This document shows, one piece after another, positions 14,407 through 23,454 of a stretch of 34,336 bases of DNA; the first letter of the stretch is position 1; each line of letters begins with the position of its first letter. The notes under the pieces are model-generated. The model did no database searches, was not told the DNA's origin, and saw only the letters and a program-made list of their open reading frames with translations. Origin of the DNA: Microbacterium sp. B19 (lineage in GTDB: Bacteria; Actinomycetota; Actinomycetes; Actinomycetales; Microbacteriaceae); NCBI RefSeq assembly GCF_000333395.1, contig NZ_BADA01000461.1, forward strand, positions 1-34,336, given 5' to 3'. Both the position numbers and the translations under genes were made by a program.

Positions 14407-15450
14407 ATGAAACTCGGCCCCTTCACTCGCGGCGGCGCACTCGCGTCGCTCGTCGTGGCCGCCGCCCTCGTGATGAGCGGCTGCAGCGGATCCGCGAGCA
14501 CCTCCTCCTCCGCCGCCGCGAGCGGCATCCCGCAGAAGACGATCGGCGTGTGGCAGTCGCAGGGCGACGGCGACGGGGAGAAGCAGACGCTCGCCGCCAT
14601 CCAGCAGGCCGCCGACACCGTCGGATGGACCACCGTGGTGACCGACTCCGCGGGAGACCCGCAGAAGATGGCATCCACGATGCAGTCGCTCATCACGCAG
14701 CACGTGGACGCGATCCTCACGAACTACGTCGCGACCGGCCTCATCGCGCCGCAGTTGAAAGCCGCCGCTGCCGCGGGGATCCCGGTCATCGCCGTCGGCT
14801 ACGCGGGCGTCCCGAGCGACGACTTCGCCGGCATGTACTACCCCGACCAGGGCGAGCAGACGACGATGCTGCTCCAGCAGATGGCGAAGGACCTCCCGAA
14901 GGGAGGGTCCGTCGCGCCGCTGGCGGTCGCCGGCTACTTCGGGATCGACGCCGAGGTCGACACGCTGAACGAGGACGGCCCGGGCCTCGGCTTCACGCCG
15001 CTGCAGCGCATCGATGTGCCGGTCACCGACATCTTCGGCGGCACGACCTCGGCCGCGGTCGACGTCCTCAACGCCAACCCGGACCTCGCGGCGCTGTTCA
15101 CCGCGCTCGACATCGGCGTGCAGAGCACCGTGCCGGCGCTCAAGCAGACCGGACGGAACGTGCCGATCTACGGTTTCGGTGCGATCCCGGGTGCCCTGAG
15201 CTTCGTCCGCCAGGGCGGGGTGACCCTCGTCACGTCGGACGGCGCCAAGTCCGGTTTCGTCGCGATCGACGCGCTCCTCGACCACTGGGTCAACGGCACG
15301 GACATCCCCAAGACCACGCCGGCCGAGTACGCCTACAACTACACGATCGTCGACAAGTCGAACGCTCCCGCGGAGGGGACCGACGTCTACCCGCAGGACG
15401 ACTTCGCCAAGCCTTTCCTCGACAAGTGGAAGAGCAAGTACGGGATCTGA
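14407..15450 (+). CDS. ABC transporter substrate-binding lipoprotein (sugar-type, Peripla_BP_4-like)
   Basis: This protein of 347 residues captures the transported compound at the outer face of the membrane. The first 25 residues are a lipoprotein signal ending MSG-Cys26; a Ser/Ala-rich linker follows. The mature domain starts TIGVWQSQGDGDGEKQTL and runs as a type I two-lobed binding protein (PQLKAAAAAGIPVIAVGYAG at the first lobe, DVLNANPDLAALFTALD at the second). This is the RbsB-type family, but the ligand residues do not point to ribose. I choose the ATG at 14407 over an upstream in-frame ATG (14368) because only it places GGAG and the signal peptide correctly. It is the first gene of the run and is followed by a strong hairpin. 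Confidence 0.9.
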   Translation: MKLGPFTRGGALASLVVAAALVMSGCSGSASTSSSAAASGIPQKTIGVWQSQGDGDGEKQTLAAIQQAADTVGWTTVVTDSAGDPQKMASTMQSLITQHVDAILTNYVATGLIAPQLKAAAAAGIPVIAVGYAGVPSDDFAGMYYPDQGEQTTMLLQQMAKDLPKGGSVAPLAVAGYFGIDAEVDTLNEDGPGLGFTPLQRIDVPVTDIFGGTTSAAVDVLNANPDLAALFTALDIGVQSTVPALKQTGRNVPIYGFGAIPGALSFVRQGGVTLVTSDGAKSGFVAIDALLDHWVNGTDIPKTTPAEYAYNYTIVDKSNAPAEGTDVYPQDDFAKPFLDKWKSKYGI

Positions 15451-15456
15451 TCCCTC

Positions 15457-15485
15457 GGGCCGCCCGCTCTCGCGGCGGGCGGCCC
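15457..15485 (+). terminator. intercistronic GC hairpin after the binding-protein gene
   Basis: A perfect 11-bp stem (GGGCCGCCCGC at 15457-15467 with GCGGGCGGCCC at 15475-15485) has a 7-nt loop and starts 6 nt after the stop codon. There is no U-tract. It probably stabilises the binding-protein mRNA or lets only part of transcription continue, a common way to make more binding protein than permease. Confidence 0.6.
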
Positions 15486-15526
15486 TCCCCGCCATACCGA
15501 ACCGACCCGCGCCGAAAGGGGCCCCC

Positions 15527-16531
15527 GTGACGACCCAAGCGACACCCGAGCGACGGGCGACCGTCGCCGAGACGGCACCGACGCCGCGCCGCCGCCTCAC
15601 GGCGGCCGGTCTCGAGCGATGGACGCTCCCGGCCGTGTTCGTCCTCGCGATCGCGCTGTTCTCGATCCTGAAGCCCGCGGTCTTCCCCACGCCGGCCAAC
15701 TTCATCGCGATCGTGCAGCAGAACCTGCCGCTGCTGGTGGTGGTCGGCGGGCTCTGCGTGGTCCTGGCGCTGCGCGAGTTCGACCTCTCCTTCGGCTTCG
15801 TGGCCGGCGCCGCGGGAGCCCTCGCCGTCCAGTCGATGGTGCTGTGGCAGGCGAACTGGATCGTCGCCACGCTTCTCGGCATCGTCTTCGGCGCGGTGCT
15901 CGGCGCGGTCAACGGCATCCTGGTCGCCTACACGCGGCTTCCCTCGTTCATCGGCACGCTCGCGACGGGGGCGACGATCCAGGGCGTCATGCTCGCGATC
16001 TCGAGCCAGACGATCTTCTCCGGCATCGCGCCGGAGTACACGCTCATCACCGGCGCCACCATCGGAACGCTGCCGATCGACATCGTCGTCGTCGCCGTCC
16101 TTCTCGTCGCCATCGGTGCCCTGCTGCGCTTCACCGTCTTCGGACGACACGCCTCCGCCATCGGTGACAACCCCGTCGCCGCGCGGATCGCGGGCGTCAA
16201 CGTCAAAGGCATCCAGGTCCTGAGCTTCACCCTGGTCGGCGCGTGCGCCGGCATCAGCGGCGTGCTCCTCACCTCGCAGGCGGGTCAGTACTACCCCGAC
16301 CCGGGCAGCAGCCTGCTCCTGCCGGCCTTCGCCGCGGCCTACCTCAGCCTCTCGCTCGGACGCGGCTGGCGCTTCAACGTGGGCGGGGCCGTCCTCGGCG
16401 CCCTCTTCCTCGCCGTAGTGAGCACGGGCGTCACGATGCTCAATCAGCCGAGCTGGCTCGGCCAGCTGCTGCAGGGTCTCATCCTGCTGATCGCCATCCT
16501 GGCGCTGAACCGCCGCCGGGGGACGCGATGA
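15527..16531 (+). CDS. ABC transporter permease (RbsC/BPD_transp_2 family)
   Basis: This integral membrane subunit of 334 residues has about eight to ten hydrophobic segments, the first at about residues 37-57. It carries family signatures such as LREFDLSFGFVAGAAGALA (segment 3 region), the GAVLGAVNGILVAYTRLPSFIGTLATG loop and GRHASAIGDNPVAARIAGVNVKGI, the coupling region that touches the ATPase. It forms the pore for the imported compound. The GTG start at 15527 has AAAGGGG 6 nt upstream. The stop overlaps the ATG of the ATPase (ATGA). Confidence 0.93.
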   Translation: MTTQATPERRATVAETAPTPRRRLTAAGLERWTLPAVFVLAIALFSILKPAVFPTPANFIAIVQQNLPLLVVVGGLCVVLALREFDLSFGFVAGAAGALAVQSMVLWQANWIVATLLGIVFGAVLGAVNGILVAYTRLPSFIGTLATGATIQGVMLAISSQTIFSGIAPEYTLITGATIGTLPIDIVVVAVLLVAIGALLRFTVFGRHASAIGDNPVAARIAGVNVKGIQVLSFTLVGACAGISGVLLTSQAGQYYPDPGSSLLLPAFAAAYLSLSLGRGWRFNVGGAVLGALFLAVVSTGVTMLNQPSWLGQLLQGLILLIAILALNRRRGTR

Positions 16532-18072
16532 CGGCGTGGCTGCGGACCGTCGGACTCACCAAGACGTTCGGCGGGGTGACGGCGATCGGCGACGCCGCGG
16601 TCGCGCTCGGCGCGGGCGAGGTGCGCGGTGTCGTCGGCCCGAACGGGGCCGGGAAGTCGACGCTGATGCAGATGCTCGCCGGCATCCATGCTCCGGACGG
16701 CGGCGAGATCCTCATCGACGGCACCGCCGCGCAGTTCAAGGGCCCGGACGACGCGCTCGAAGCGGGCATCGCGCTGGTGCCCCAGGAGATGCAGCTCGCG
16801 CCGCACCTCAGCGTCGCCGGGAACATCGTCCTGGGCCGCGAACCCCGGCGATTCGGCGTGGTCTCGGAGTCGCGCTCGCGCGCCGTCGCGGAGCGGGCCC
16901 TGGAGCGACTCGGCGCGCCGATCGAGGCCACGGCACCGATCCACTCGCTGACCTCGGTGGAACGCCGACTGGTGATGGTGGCGCGCGCCCTGGTCACGGA
17001 TGCGCGACTCATCATCCTGGACGAGCCGACCGCGGCCCTCGCCCCGCAGGAGGCCGCCGCGATCCTCGACATGGTGAGGAGCCTCTCCGCGAAGGGAGTC
17101 AGCGTCCTCTACGTCTCGCACCGCTTCGACGACATCGAGGCCGTCGCGGATTCGGTCACGGGGGTGCGGGACGCGCGCGTCGTCGCCGACCTGGCGAAGG
17201 AGGAGATCAGCCGATCCGCGCTCGTGCAGCTGGTCACGCCCGTCGACCAGATCTCGCACCGCGTGGACGCGCCCGCCGACCGCCTCGCCGATTCCGGAAG
17301 CACGCGAGAGACCGCTCTCGTCGTCGAGGACCTGCGCGGGGGACCGCTCGAGAATCTGTCGTTCTCCGCCCACCGCGGCGAGATCCTCGGCCTCTCGGGC
17401 CTCGCCGGTTCAGGCGCCGACGAGGTGCTCTGGTTCGTCGGCGGCATCGACCCGCGGGGCGGCGGAGCGGTCACGGTCGACGGGATGCCACTGCGTTCGG
17501 GCGACCGACTGCAGGCCGCCCGCGCGGGTGTCGCGTACGTCCCCGGGGACCGGGGCCTCGCGGCCCTGCCGAGTCATGACATCCGATCCAACATCTCCGT
17601 GTCGAGCCTGCGCGGCCTCGCCGTCGCGGGGGTGCCGAACCGCGCGCGAGAGACCGACACCGTGACGGCGCTCGCCGCGCGCGTGCGCCTGGCCGCGCCG
17701 ATCTCCGCGGCGTTGTCGACCCTCTCGGGCGGCAACCAGCAGAAGGCGATCTTCGCCCGGTGGATGGCGGCCGACGCGCGGGTGCTGCTGCTGCACGACC
17801 CGACCGCCGGGGTCGACGTCGGCGCCCGGGCCGAGATCCATCAGCGCGTGCGCGAGCTCGCCGCGACGGGCGTGACCGTGCTCGTCGTGTCGACCGACGT
17901 GCCGGAGATCTGCGAGCTCGCGGACCGCGTGATCGTCCTCGATCGCGGGCTTGCCGTCGCGGAGATCTCGGGCGACGCCATCAGCGAGCCGGCGCTCCTC
18001 GCCGCGATGACGAGTGGAGCGACGGCGCAGACGACCGCAGGACATCCGGACCCCCGTGGAGGAACCTCGTGA
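16528..18072 (+). CDS. ABC transporter ATP-binding protein, two fused nucleotide-binding domains (RbsA-like)
   Basis: This ATPase of 514 residues drives the importer. Domain 1 has Walker A GPNGAGKST at residues 37-45 and Walker B LIILDEPTAAL near 160. Its signature motif is degenerate (LTSVERR). Domain 2 begins near residue 265; its P-loop region is changed to SGLAGSGADE, while its signature LSGGNQQK and Walker B (VLLLHDPTAGVD) are intact. One canonical P-loop with one canonical signature is normal for the sugar-type fused ATPases RbsA, MglA and XylG. The ATG overlaps the permease stop; the end overlaps the GTG of the IclR gene (GTGA). An in-frame upstream extension lies inside the permease gene and is not used. 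Confidence 0.93.
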   Translation: MTAWLRTVGLTKTFGGVTAIGDAAVALGAGEVRGVVGPNGAGKSTLMQMLAGIHAPDGGEILIDGTAAQFKGPDDALEAGIALVPQEMQLAPHLSVAGNIVLGREPRRFGVVSESRSRAVAERALERLGAPIEATAPIHSLTSVERRLVMVARALVTDARLIILDEPTAALAPQEAAAILDMVRSLSAKGVSVLYVSHRFDDIEAVADSVTGVRDARVVADLAKEEISRSALVQLVTPVDQISHRVDAPADRLADSGSTRETALVVEDLRGGPLENLSFSAHRGEILGLSGLAGSGADEVLWFVGGIDPRGGGAVTVDGMPLRSGDRLQAARAGVAYVPGDRGLAALPSHDIRSNISVSSLRGLAVAGVPNRARETDTVTALAARVRLAAPISAALSTLSGGNQQKAIFARWMAADARVLLLHDPTAGVDVGARAEIHQRVRELAATGVTVLVVSTDVPEICELADRVIVLDRGLAVAEISGDAISEPALLAAMTSGATAQTTAGHPDPRGGTS

Positions 18073-18893
18073 CCAGACAGACCAGCAGCACGTTCACCGC
18101 GGCGATGGCCGCGAACCCCGGTGAGGTGCGCGCGCGCACCACCGGCACGTCGGGCTCGGAGAGCTCGCGGCGGGTCCTCGCCGTACTCCTCTCCTTTACC
18201 GAGGAGAACCACACGCAGTCCGTGCAGGAGATCGCCGGCTACCTCGACGTCCCGGTCAGCTCCGCGTACCGCTACGTCGGTCAGCTCAAGGACTTCGGGC
18301 TCCTGGAGGAGGCCGAGTTCGGCGGCTACCGGGTGTCGCTGCGCGCGGTCGGCCTCGCCGCCGCGGCGCGCGCCGGGTCCGCGGGGCTCGCCGAGGTCGT
18401 GCGCCCGGTGCTCGAGCGGTTGGCCCGGGAGACCGGCGAGACCTCTCTCCTGGTGCGACGTCTCGGGCAGGCGGTCGTCGCGGTCGACATCGAGGAGTCG
18501 CGGCGCCCCGTGCGGTTGCGCTTCGAGAAGGGCGTGCTCATGTCCCTCCACCAGGGCGCCGGCGCGCGCGTCCTGCTGTCGGCCCTGACCCCCAAGGAGC
18601 GGGCCGAGTACTACAAGTCGATCTGGGCCTTCGAGGAGGACCCGAAGCTGCCGACGGATGCCGAGCTCGCCGACATCGCGGCCGCCGGCTGGACCGAGAG
18701 CTTCGGTCAGATCGAGGACGGCATCTGGGGGACCGCCGCGGCCATCCGCGTCAATCGCTCGGTCGTCGCCGCGCTCGCGGTCGCCGGTCCGCTCTACCGC
18801 CTCGACGACGACAAGCGCGCCCACATCATCGAGGCGGTCCGGGCGGCCGCGACCGAGATCAACGCCACGGTCGGCGAGGGGACGAACGCATGA
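18069..18893 (+). CDS. IclR-family transcriptional regulator
   Basis: This 274-residue regulator has a winged-helix DNA-binding domain near residues 33-90 (SSRRVLAVLLSFTEE, VQEIAGYLDVPVSSAYRYVGQL, GGYRVSLRAVGLA). An IclR effector domain follows to the end (VVRPVLERLARETGETSLLVRRLGQAVV, LHQGAGARVLLSALTP, GIWGTAAAIRVN, VAALAVAGPLYRL). It binds a small molecule and controls promoters, in this position most likely those of its own run and perhaps the divergent molybdenum hydroxylase. GGAGGAA lies just before the GTG start. It sits between the importer and the enzymes and overlaps both neighbours by 4 bp, so its level should follow that of the operon. Confidence 0.92.
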   Translation: MTRQTSSTFTAAMAANPGEVRARTTGTSGSESSRRVLAVLLSFTEENHTQSVQEIAGYLDVPVSSAYRYVGQLKDFGLLEEAEFGGYRVSLRAVGLAAAARAGSAGLAEVVRPVLERLARETGETSLLVRRLGQAVVAVDIEESRRPVRLRFEKGVLMSLHQGAGARVLLSALTPKERAEYYKSIWAFEEDPKLPTDAELADIAAAGWTESFGQIEDGIWGTAAAIRVNRSVVAALAVAGPLYRLDDDKRAHIIEAVRAAATEINATVGEGTNA

Positions 18894-20392
18894 CGACGAC
18901 GGCACATGCGCTCCCGCTGTGGATCGCGGGCGAGCCCCACGAGGGGACGACGGTCATCGAGCGCGAGAACCCCGCGCGTCCGGGGGAGGTCGTCGGTGCG
19001 GTCGCGGCCGGCGACGCCCGGCTCACGACGATCGCCATCGACGCGGCGCACGCCGCCTTCCCGGCGTGGGCGGCACGACCGGTCGCCGAGCGCGTCCGCC
19101 GGGTGCGCGACGCGATCGCGCAGGCTTCGGCCGACAACCCCGCGCGTTCGCGTCTGCTGGCCCGGGAGCTCGGCAAGGTCGCGCCGGACGCGCTCGGCGA
19201 GCTGGGCTTCGCGGCCGCGTTCGCCGACTTCGCCGCGCCCGTCGCGGAGCGGATCAGTGCCGACGTCGTCGTCGAGGACGCCGAGGGTCGCCTGGTGATC
19301 GTCAAAGAGCCGTTCGGCGTCATCGCGGCCATCACGCCGTGGAACGCCCCGGTCATCCTGGCCGCCCTCAAGGTCGTTCCGGCGCTCATGACGGGGAACA
19401 CGATGGTGCTCAAGCCGTCGCCGCTGGCACCGCTGGCCGTGACGGACTTCCTGTCCGCGGTGGCCGCCGAACTGCCCGCCGGGGTCCTCAACGTGGTCAA
19501 CGGCGGAGCGGACGTCGGGGAGACGCTCGTCTCCGACCCGCGCGTCGCGAAGATCACATTCACCGGGGGACTGCCCACCGCCCAGGCGATCGCCGCGTCC
19601 GCCGCCCGGCGCGTGACGCCGACGGTGATGGAGCTCGGCGGGAACGACGCCGCGATCTTCCTGCGGGACGCCGAGTACACCGAGGCGATGTACACGCGCG
19701 CGGTGTTCGGCGCCTTCCTCACGAGCGGACAGGTGTGCATGGCGATCAAGCGGATCTTCGTGCCGCGCGAGCGGCACGACGAGTTCGTCGCCGGCTTCCG
19801 CGCCGCCGCGGAGTCCGTGCTGCGCGTGGGCGATCCGCTCGAACCGGGCGTCACGATGGGTCCGGTCGTGAGCCGCGATCACCAGGAGCGCCTGCGGGGC
19901 CTGATCGAGTCGGCCGAGGCCGCCGGTGGCATCCGGTACGAGCTCGGTCGCTGGGACGTCGAGCCGGACGCGGCCGACGGGTACTGGGTCCGTCCGACCC
20001 TCGTGACGGGGCTGACCGACGAGCACCCCCTCGTCGCCGACGAGCAGTTCGGGCCGGTGGTCCCCGTGCTCGTGTACGACGACGAGGACGAGGTGGTCCG
20101 CCGGGCCAACGCGGTCGACCAGTCGCTCGCATCGTCGGTATGGTCGACCGATCCCGCCCACGCCGAGGCCATCGCCCGACGCCTGGATGTCGGCTTCACG
20201 TTCCTCAACTGCGCCAATCGCGCCGGCACGTCGCTCCGCGCTCCCTTCGGGGGCCGCGGACTCAGCGGCCACGGCCGCGAGTTCGGCGAGCTCGGCGTCG
20301 GGGAGTACCTCCAGACCCACTCGATCAACTACCCCGCGGCGGTCCGCACCGGCGAGGCCGCGGGGAACGCCTACCCGGTCCCCGCGTCGTGA
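18890..20392 (+). CDS. NAD(P)-dependent aldehyde dehydrogenase
   Basis: This protein of 500 residues oxidises an aldehyde to a carboxylate. All key residues are present: TPWN at 149-152 (Asn152 stabilises the oxyanion), Lys175 in VLKPS (cofactor), TFTGG at 223-227, the general base Glu248 in MELGGND and the nucleophile Cys283 in SGQVCMAIKR. The QVCxAIKR context groups it with AldA-like aldehyde dehydrogenases of actinobacteria and not with betaine-aldehyde enzymes. The length is full. The start overlaps the IclR stop (ATGA) and the end overlaps the next gene (GTGA). It probably acts on the aldehyde made by one of the two alcohol dehydrogenases in the same run. Confidence 0.93.
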   Translation: MTTTAHALPLWIAGEPHEGTTVIERENPARPGEVVGAVAAGDARLTTIAIDAAHAAFPAWAARPVAERVRRVRDAIAQASADNPARSRLLARELGKVAPDALGELGFAAAFADFAAPVAERISADVVVEDAEGRLVIVKEPFGVIAAITPWNAPVILAALKVVPALMTGNTMVLKPSPLAPLAVTDFLSAVAAELPAGVLNVVNGGADVGETLVSDPRVAKITFTGGLPTAQAIAASAARRVTPTVMELGGNDAAIFLRDAEYTEAMYTRAVFGAFLTSGQVCMAIKRIFVPRERHDEFVAGFRAAAESVLRVGDPLEPGVTMGPVVSRDHQERLRGLIESAEAAGGIRYELGRWDVEPDAADGYWVRPTLVTGLTDEHPLVADEQFGPVVPVLVYDDEDEVVRRANAVDQSLASSVWSTDPAHAEAIARRLDVGFTFLNCANRAGTSLRAPFGGRGLSGHGREFGELGVGEYLQTHSINYPAAVRTGEAAGNAYPVPAS

Positions 20393-21411
20393 CCGTTCCG
20401 ACACCGCGCATCGGGGGACGCACGGTCCGGCTCCGCGCGGCCCGGACACTGGAGGTCGACGTCCTCCCCGTGCCGGAGCCGCGAGCGGGAGAGGTGCACG
20501 TGCGCATCCGGGCCGTGGGGATCTGCGGCACGGACGTGCACGGGTACCTCGGCCGCACGGACTCCTACCCGGCGACGCTGGGACACGACGCGATCGCCAC
20601 CGTGGTCGAGGTCGGGCCCGACACCCCGTCGATCCTGGCGGTGGGGGACCGGGTCGTCATCGACCCGACCCTCGCGTGCGGGGAGTGCGCGGCGTGCCGG
20701 GCGGGGTCGCCGCAGATCTGCCGCAACGGCGGTTACCTCGGGATGGGCGTTCCGGGCGTCATGGCGGACCACCTGGTCGTGGCGGCCGACCGCCTCGTGC
20801 CCGTGCCGGACGTCGTGGCCGACGACGCCGCGACGGTCCTCGAACCGATCACGGTCGCCCTCCACCTGCTCGAGCGCATCGGGTCGTTCTCGCCGCCCGG
20901 ACGTCGCGCCCACGTGATCGGGGGCGGGCCCCTCGGCGTGCTGCTGGCGCAGACCCTCGAGGCCTTCTCGTGGGACACCACGGTGTACGAACCGCAGCCG
21001 CATCGCCGGGAGATCGCGCAGAGCCTCGGTCTCCGCGTGGTCGATCCGGCGGAGATGGATGCCGGCTCCCCGGGCGACTCCGGCCCGGTTCTGGTCGTCG
21101 AGACCTCGGCGGCGGCCGCCGGGGTGGAGACCGCGCGGATGCTCGCCGCGCCCGGTTCGGTCGTCGCCCTCGTGGGGCGCGCGCCGACCGGTTTCAGCAG
21201 CGCCGAGATCCTGCTGCACGAGCTCACGGTGCTCGGCGTGCGCGCCGGCACGGGGCAGTACGCGCGGGCGGTCCAGCTCGTCGCCGACGGTTCCGTCGCC
21301 CCCGCGGCCACCATCACGCACCGGTTCGATCTCGCCGACGCCGCGGACGCTTTCGCGGCCGTCACCGACTCCGAGCAGCACGTGATGCGGGCCGTGCTCC
21401 TCGCATCCTGA
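20389..21411 (+). CDS. zinc-dependent medium-chain alcohol dehydrogenase (sorbitol/threonine dehydrogenase-like)
   Basis: This protein of 340 residues oxidises an alcohol with NAD(P). Catalytic zinc ligands are Cys46 (GICGTDVHG) and His66, followed by Asp67 where most relatives have Glu (GHD instead of GHE). The later Glu in VLEPITVAL is also in place. The structural zinc cluster is complete (CGECAACRAGSPQIC, C-x2-C-x2-C-x7-C). The Rossmann motif is GGGPLGVLLAQ, near 180. The start is the GTG at 20389 overlapping the aldehyde dehydrogenase stop. The GHD variant and the ALDH neighbour suggest a polyol-like or hydroxymethyl substrate, but this is inferred. Confidence 0.9.
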   Translation: MTVPTPRIGGRTVRLRAARTLEVDVLPVPEPRAGEVHVRIRAVGICGTDVHGYLGRTDSYPATLGHDAIATVVEVGPDTPSILAVGDRVVIDPTLACGECAACRAGSPQICRNGGYLGMGVPGVMADHLVVAADRLVPVPDVVADDAATVLEPITVALHLLERIGSFSPPGRRAHVIGGGPLGVLLAQTLEAFSWDTTVYEPQPHRREIAQSLGLRVVDPAEMDAGSPGDSGPVLVVETSAAAAGVETARMLAAPGSVVALVGRAPTGFSSAEILLHELTVLGVRAGTGQYARAVQLVADGSVAPAATITHRFDLADAADAFAAVTDSEQHVMRAVLLAS

Positions 21412-21440
21412 TCCCGCCTCCCGACAGGAAGACACCCCCC

Positions 21441-22190
21441 ATGACCACAGACATCACCGGCTATCGAGCGAAGGTCGGCGTCATCGTCCCCTCGACCAAC
21501 ACGGTCGTCGAGCACGACACCGCCCTGCTCGCGCCGCACGGCGTCACCTTCCACACCGGCCGCATGTACATCGACGACCCGGCGATGGACGACGACACCA
21601 CCTTCGTGAATCTCATCGAGCAGATCCGCGCGTCCATGAAGGTCGCGCTGCGCGACGTCATGACCTGCAAGCCCGACCTCATGATGATGGGGATGTCCGC
21701 CGAGACCTTCTGGGGCGGTGTCGAGGGCAACGCCTCCTTCATCCGCCGCGTCGAGGAGATGGTCGGCGGGCTGCAGGTCACGACCGGTGCCTCCTCCTGC
21801 CGTGCCGCGCTCGAAGCATTCGACGTCAGGCGCATCGCGGTCTTCTCGCCGTATCAGCCGGTCGCCGACGTCAACGTCAACCGCTACTTCACCGAGGCCG
21901 GCTTCGACGTGCTCAACGTGACCGGGTTGCGCGTCCCGAGCGCGACCGCCATCGCGGAGGTGTCCGAGGAGACCGTCATCCGCACACTCAAGGAGATCGA
22001 CTCGCCCGACGTCGAGGCCATCGTGCAGGTCGGGACGAACCTGTCGATGGTCCGGCTCGCCGACCAGGCCGAGCACTGGCTCGGCAAGCCCGTCATCGCG
22101 ATCAACGCCGCCACCATCTGGCACACCCTGCGCTCCGCGGGATTCACCGACACCTGGGGTGCCGCGGGATCCCTCCTCCGCAACTTCTGA
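21441..22190 (+). CDS. maleate isomerase / arylmalonate decarboxylase-family protein (Asp/Glu racemase superfamily)
   Basis: This protein of 249 residues has the pseudo-symmetric two-domain fold of the Asp/Glu racemase superfamily. VGVIVPSTNTVVEHD (12-26) is the family start motif; FSPYQPVADVNVNRYF (135-150) opens the second half; KPVIAINAATIWHTLR lies near the end. Maleate isomerase and most racemases use two cysteines, arylmalonate decarboxylase one. Here the two positions read MGMSAE (Met85-Ser86) and VQVGTN (Gly198-Thr199), so neither is Cys. The known cofactor-free mechanisms need at least one, so the reaction may differ. It probably acts on an unsaturated or substituted diacid. ATG at 21441 has AGGAAG upstream, 30 nt after the previous gene. 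Confidence 0.85.
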   Translation: MTTDITGYRAKVGVIVPSTNTVVEHDTALLAPHGVTFHTGRMYIDDPAMDDDTTFVNLIEQIRASMKVALRDVMTCKPDLMMMGMSAETFWGGVEGNASFIRRVEEMVGGLQVTTGASSCRAALEAFDVRRIAVFSPYQPVADVNVNRYFTEAGFDVLNVTGLRVPSATAIAEVSEETVIRTLKEIDSPDVEAIVQVGTNLSMVRLADQAEHWLGKPVIAINAATIWHTLRSAGFTDTWGAAGSLLRNF

Positions 22191-22240
22191 CCCGCGCCCC
22201 GGACGATCCGGGCCGCACGAGCCGACACGACAGGACTGAC

Positions 22241-23449
22241 ATGACCGAACACACTCCCTTCCGCGAGCTCGACGCCGACGTGGTCGTCGTCGGAGGAGGG
22301 CCCGTCGGGACGACGACCGCACTCACCCTCGCCCAGGGCGGGCTCCGTGTGATCGTCCTGGAGGGGCGCGCCGCGACGAGCCTCGAGGCCCGTGCGACGA
22401 CGTTCCATCCCCCCACCCTGGAGATGCTCGACGAGCTGGGCCTGGCGGAGGAACTGATCCGCCAGGGCATCATTGCGGAGTCGTACCAGTTCCGCGACGC
22501 GGAGCGGGGCAAGATCGTCGACCTCGAGTTCTCGGTCCTCAGCGAGGACACCCGCTACCCGTTCCGTCTCCAGGTGGAGCAGAGCGTCATGACGCTCATG
22601 GCCAACCGGGCGCTCGAGGCGCACCCCCTCGCCGAGCTGCACAACCTCGCGACCGTCACCGCCGTCCGACCGCAGGACGACCACGTCGAGGTCGAGGTCG
22701 TGGGCGGCCCGCGGGAGGGCGTCCTCCGCGCGCGGCACGTCGTCGGAGCAGACGGGATGCGAAGCACCGTGCGCTCGCAGCTGGGCATCGGGTTCACCGG
22801 GCACACGTATCCCGAGCGGTTCCTGGTCACCTCCACCTCGGCGCCCCTGCACGAGCTGCTCCCCGACATCGCGAGCGTCAACTACGTCGCCGACCCGGTC
22901 GATTGGCACGTGCTCATGCGCAACCCGAGCGGGTGGCGCGTGCTGTTCCCGGCGCCGTTCGGTGAGGAGACCGCGGAAGAGCTGCTCTCGTCCGAGAACG
23001 TCCGTCGGCAGTTCGACCGCGTGCTCCCGGGCCACGACCCGGAGAAGATCGACTGGGTGACCCTGTATGAGGTGCACCGGAAGGTCGCGGACTCGTTCCG
23101 GGCGGGCAACGTCTACCTCGTCGGAGACGCGGCGCACGTCAACAACCCCATGGGAGGAATGGGGATGAACAGCGGCGTGCACGACGGGTACCTCCTCGCG
23201 AAGCTGCTGGTGCGGGCGGGGAACGGCGAGGACGTGGATGCCGAGCTCGACGACTGGGCGCGCCGTCGCCGCGAGGTCGCCCTCGACTACGTGGGCAAGG
23301 AGACCGAGGGCAACTGGTCGGCGCTGCGCGACACCGACGAGGAGCGCCGTGCCGCGCAGCGCGCGGCGTGGGAGGCGCTGGGGGAGGACGAGGAGGCCCG
23401 ACGGTCGTTCCTGCTCACGTCGTCGATGCTCGCGAGCCTGCGGGGCTGA
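22241..23449 (+). CDS. FAD-dependent monooxygenase (PheA/TfdB/MhpA-like, FAD_binding_3)
   Basis: This protein of 402 residues is a class A flavoprotein hydroxylase. It has the FAD-binding GGGPVG at 18-23, the [17 protein letters not shown] segment typical of aromatic hydroxylases, the DG motif [12 protein letters not shown] near 170, and the GD motif [19 protein letters not shown] near 290-310. It lacks the C-terminal thioredoxin-like domain of phenol hydroxylases (530-600 residues) and is closer in size to salicylate, 6-hydroxynicotinate or vitamin B6 ring-opening monooxygenases. It likely adds oxygen to, or opens, an aromatic or heteroaromatic ring with NAD(P)H and O2. AGGA lies 5 nt before the ATG, and the previous gene ends 50 nt upstream. 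Confidence 0.9.
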   Translation: MTEHTPFRELDADVVVVGGGPVGTTTALTLAQGGLRVIVLEGRAATSLEARATTFHPPTLEMLDELGLAEELIRQGIIAESYQFRDAERGKIVDLEFSVLSEDTRYPFRLQVEQSVMTLMANRALEAHPLAELHNLATVTAVRPQDDHVEVEVVGGPREGVLRARHVVGADGMRSTVRSQLGIGFTGHTYPERFLVTSTSAPLHELLPDIASVNYVADPVDWHVLMRNPSGWRVLFPAPFGEETAEELLSSENVRRQFDRVLPGHDPEKIDWVTLYEVHRKVADSFRAGNVYLVGDAAHVNNPMGGMGMNSGVHDGYLLAKLLVRAGNGEDVDAELDDWARRRREVALDYVGKETEGNWSALRDTDEERRAAQRAAWEALGEDEEARRSFLLTSSMLASLRG

Positions 23450-23454
23450 CCCCG

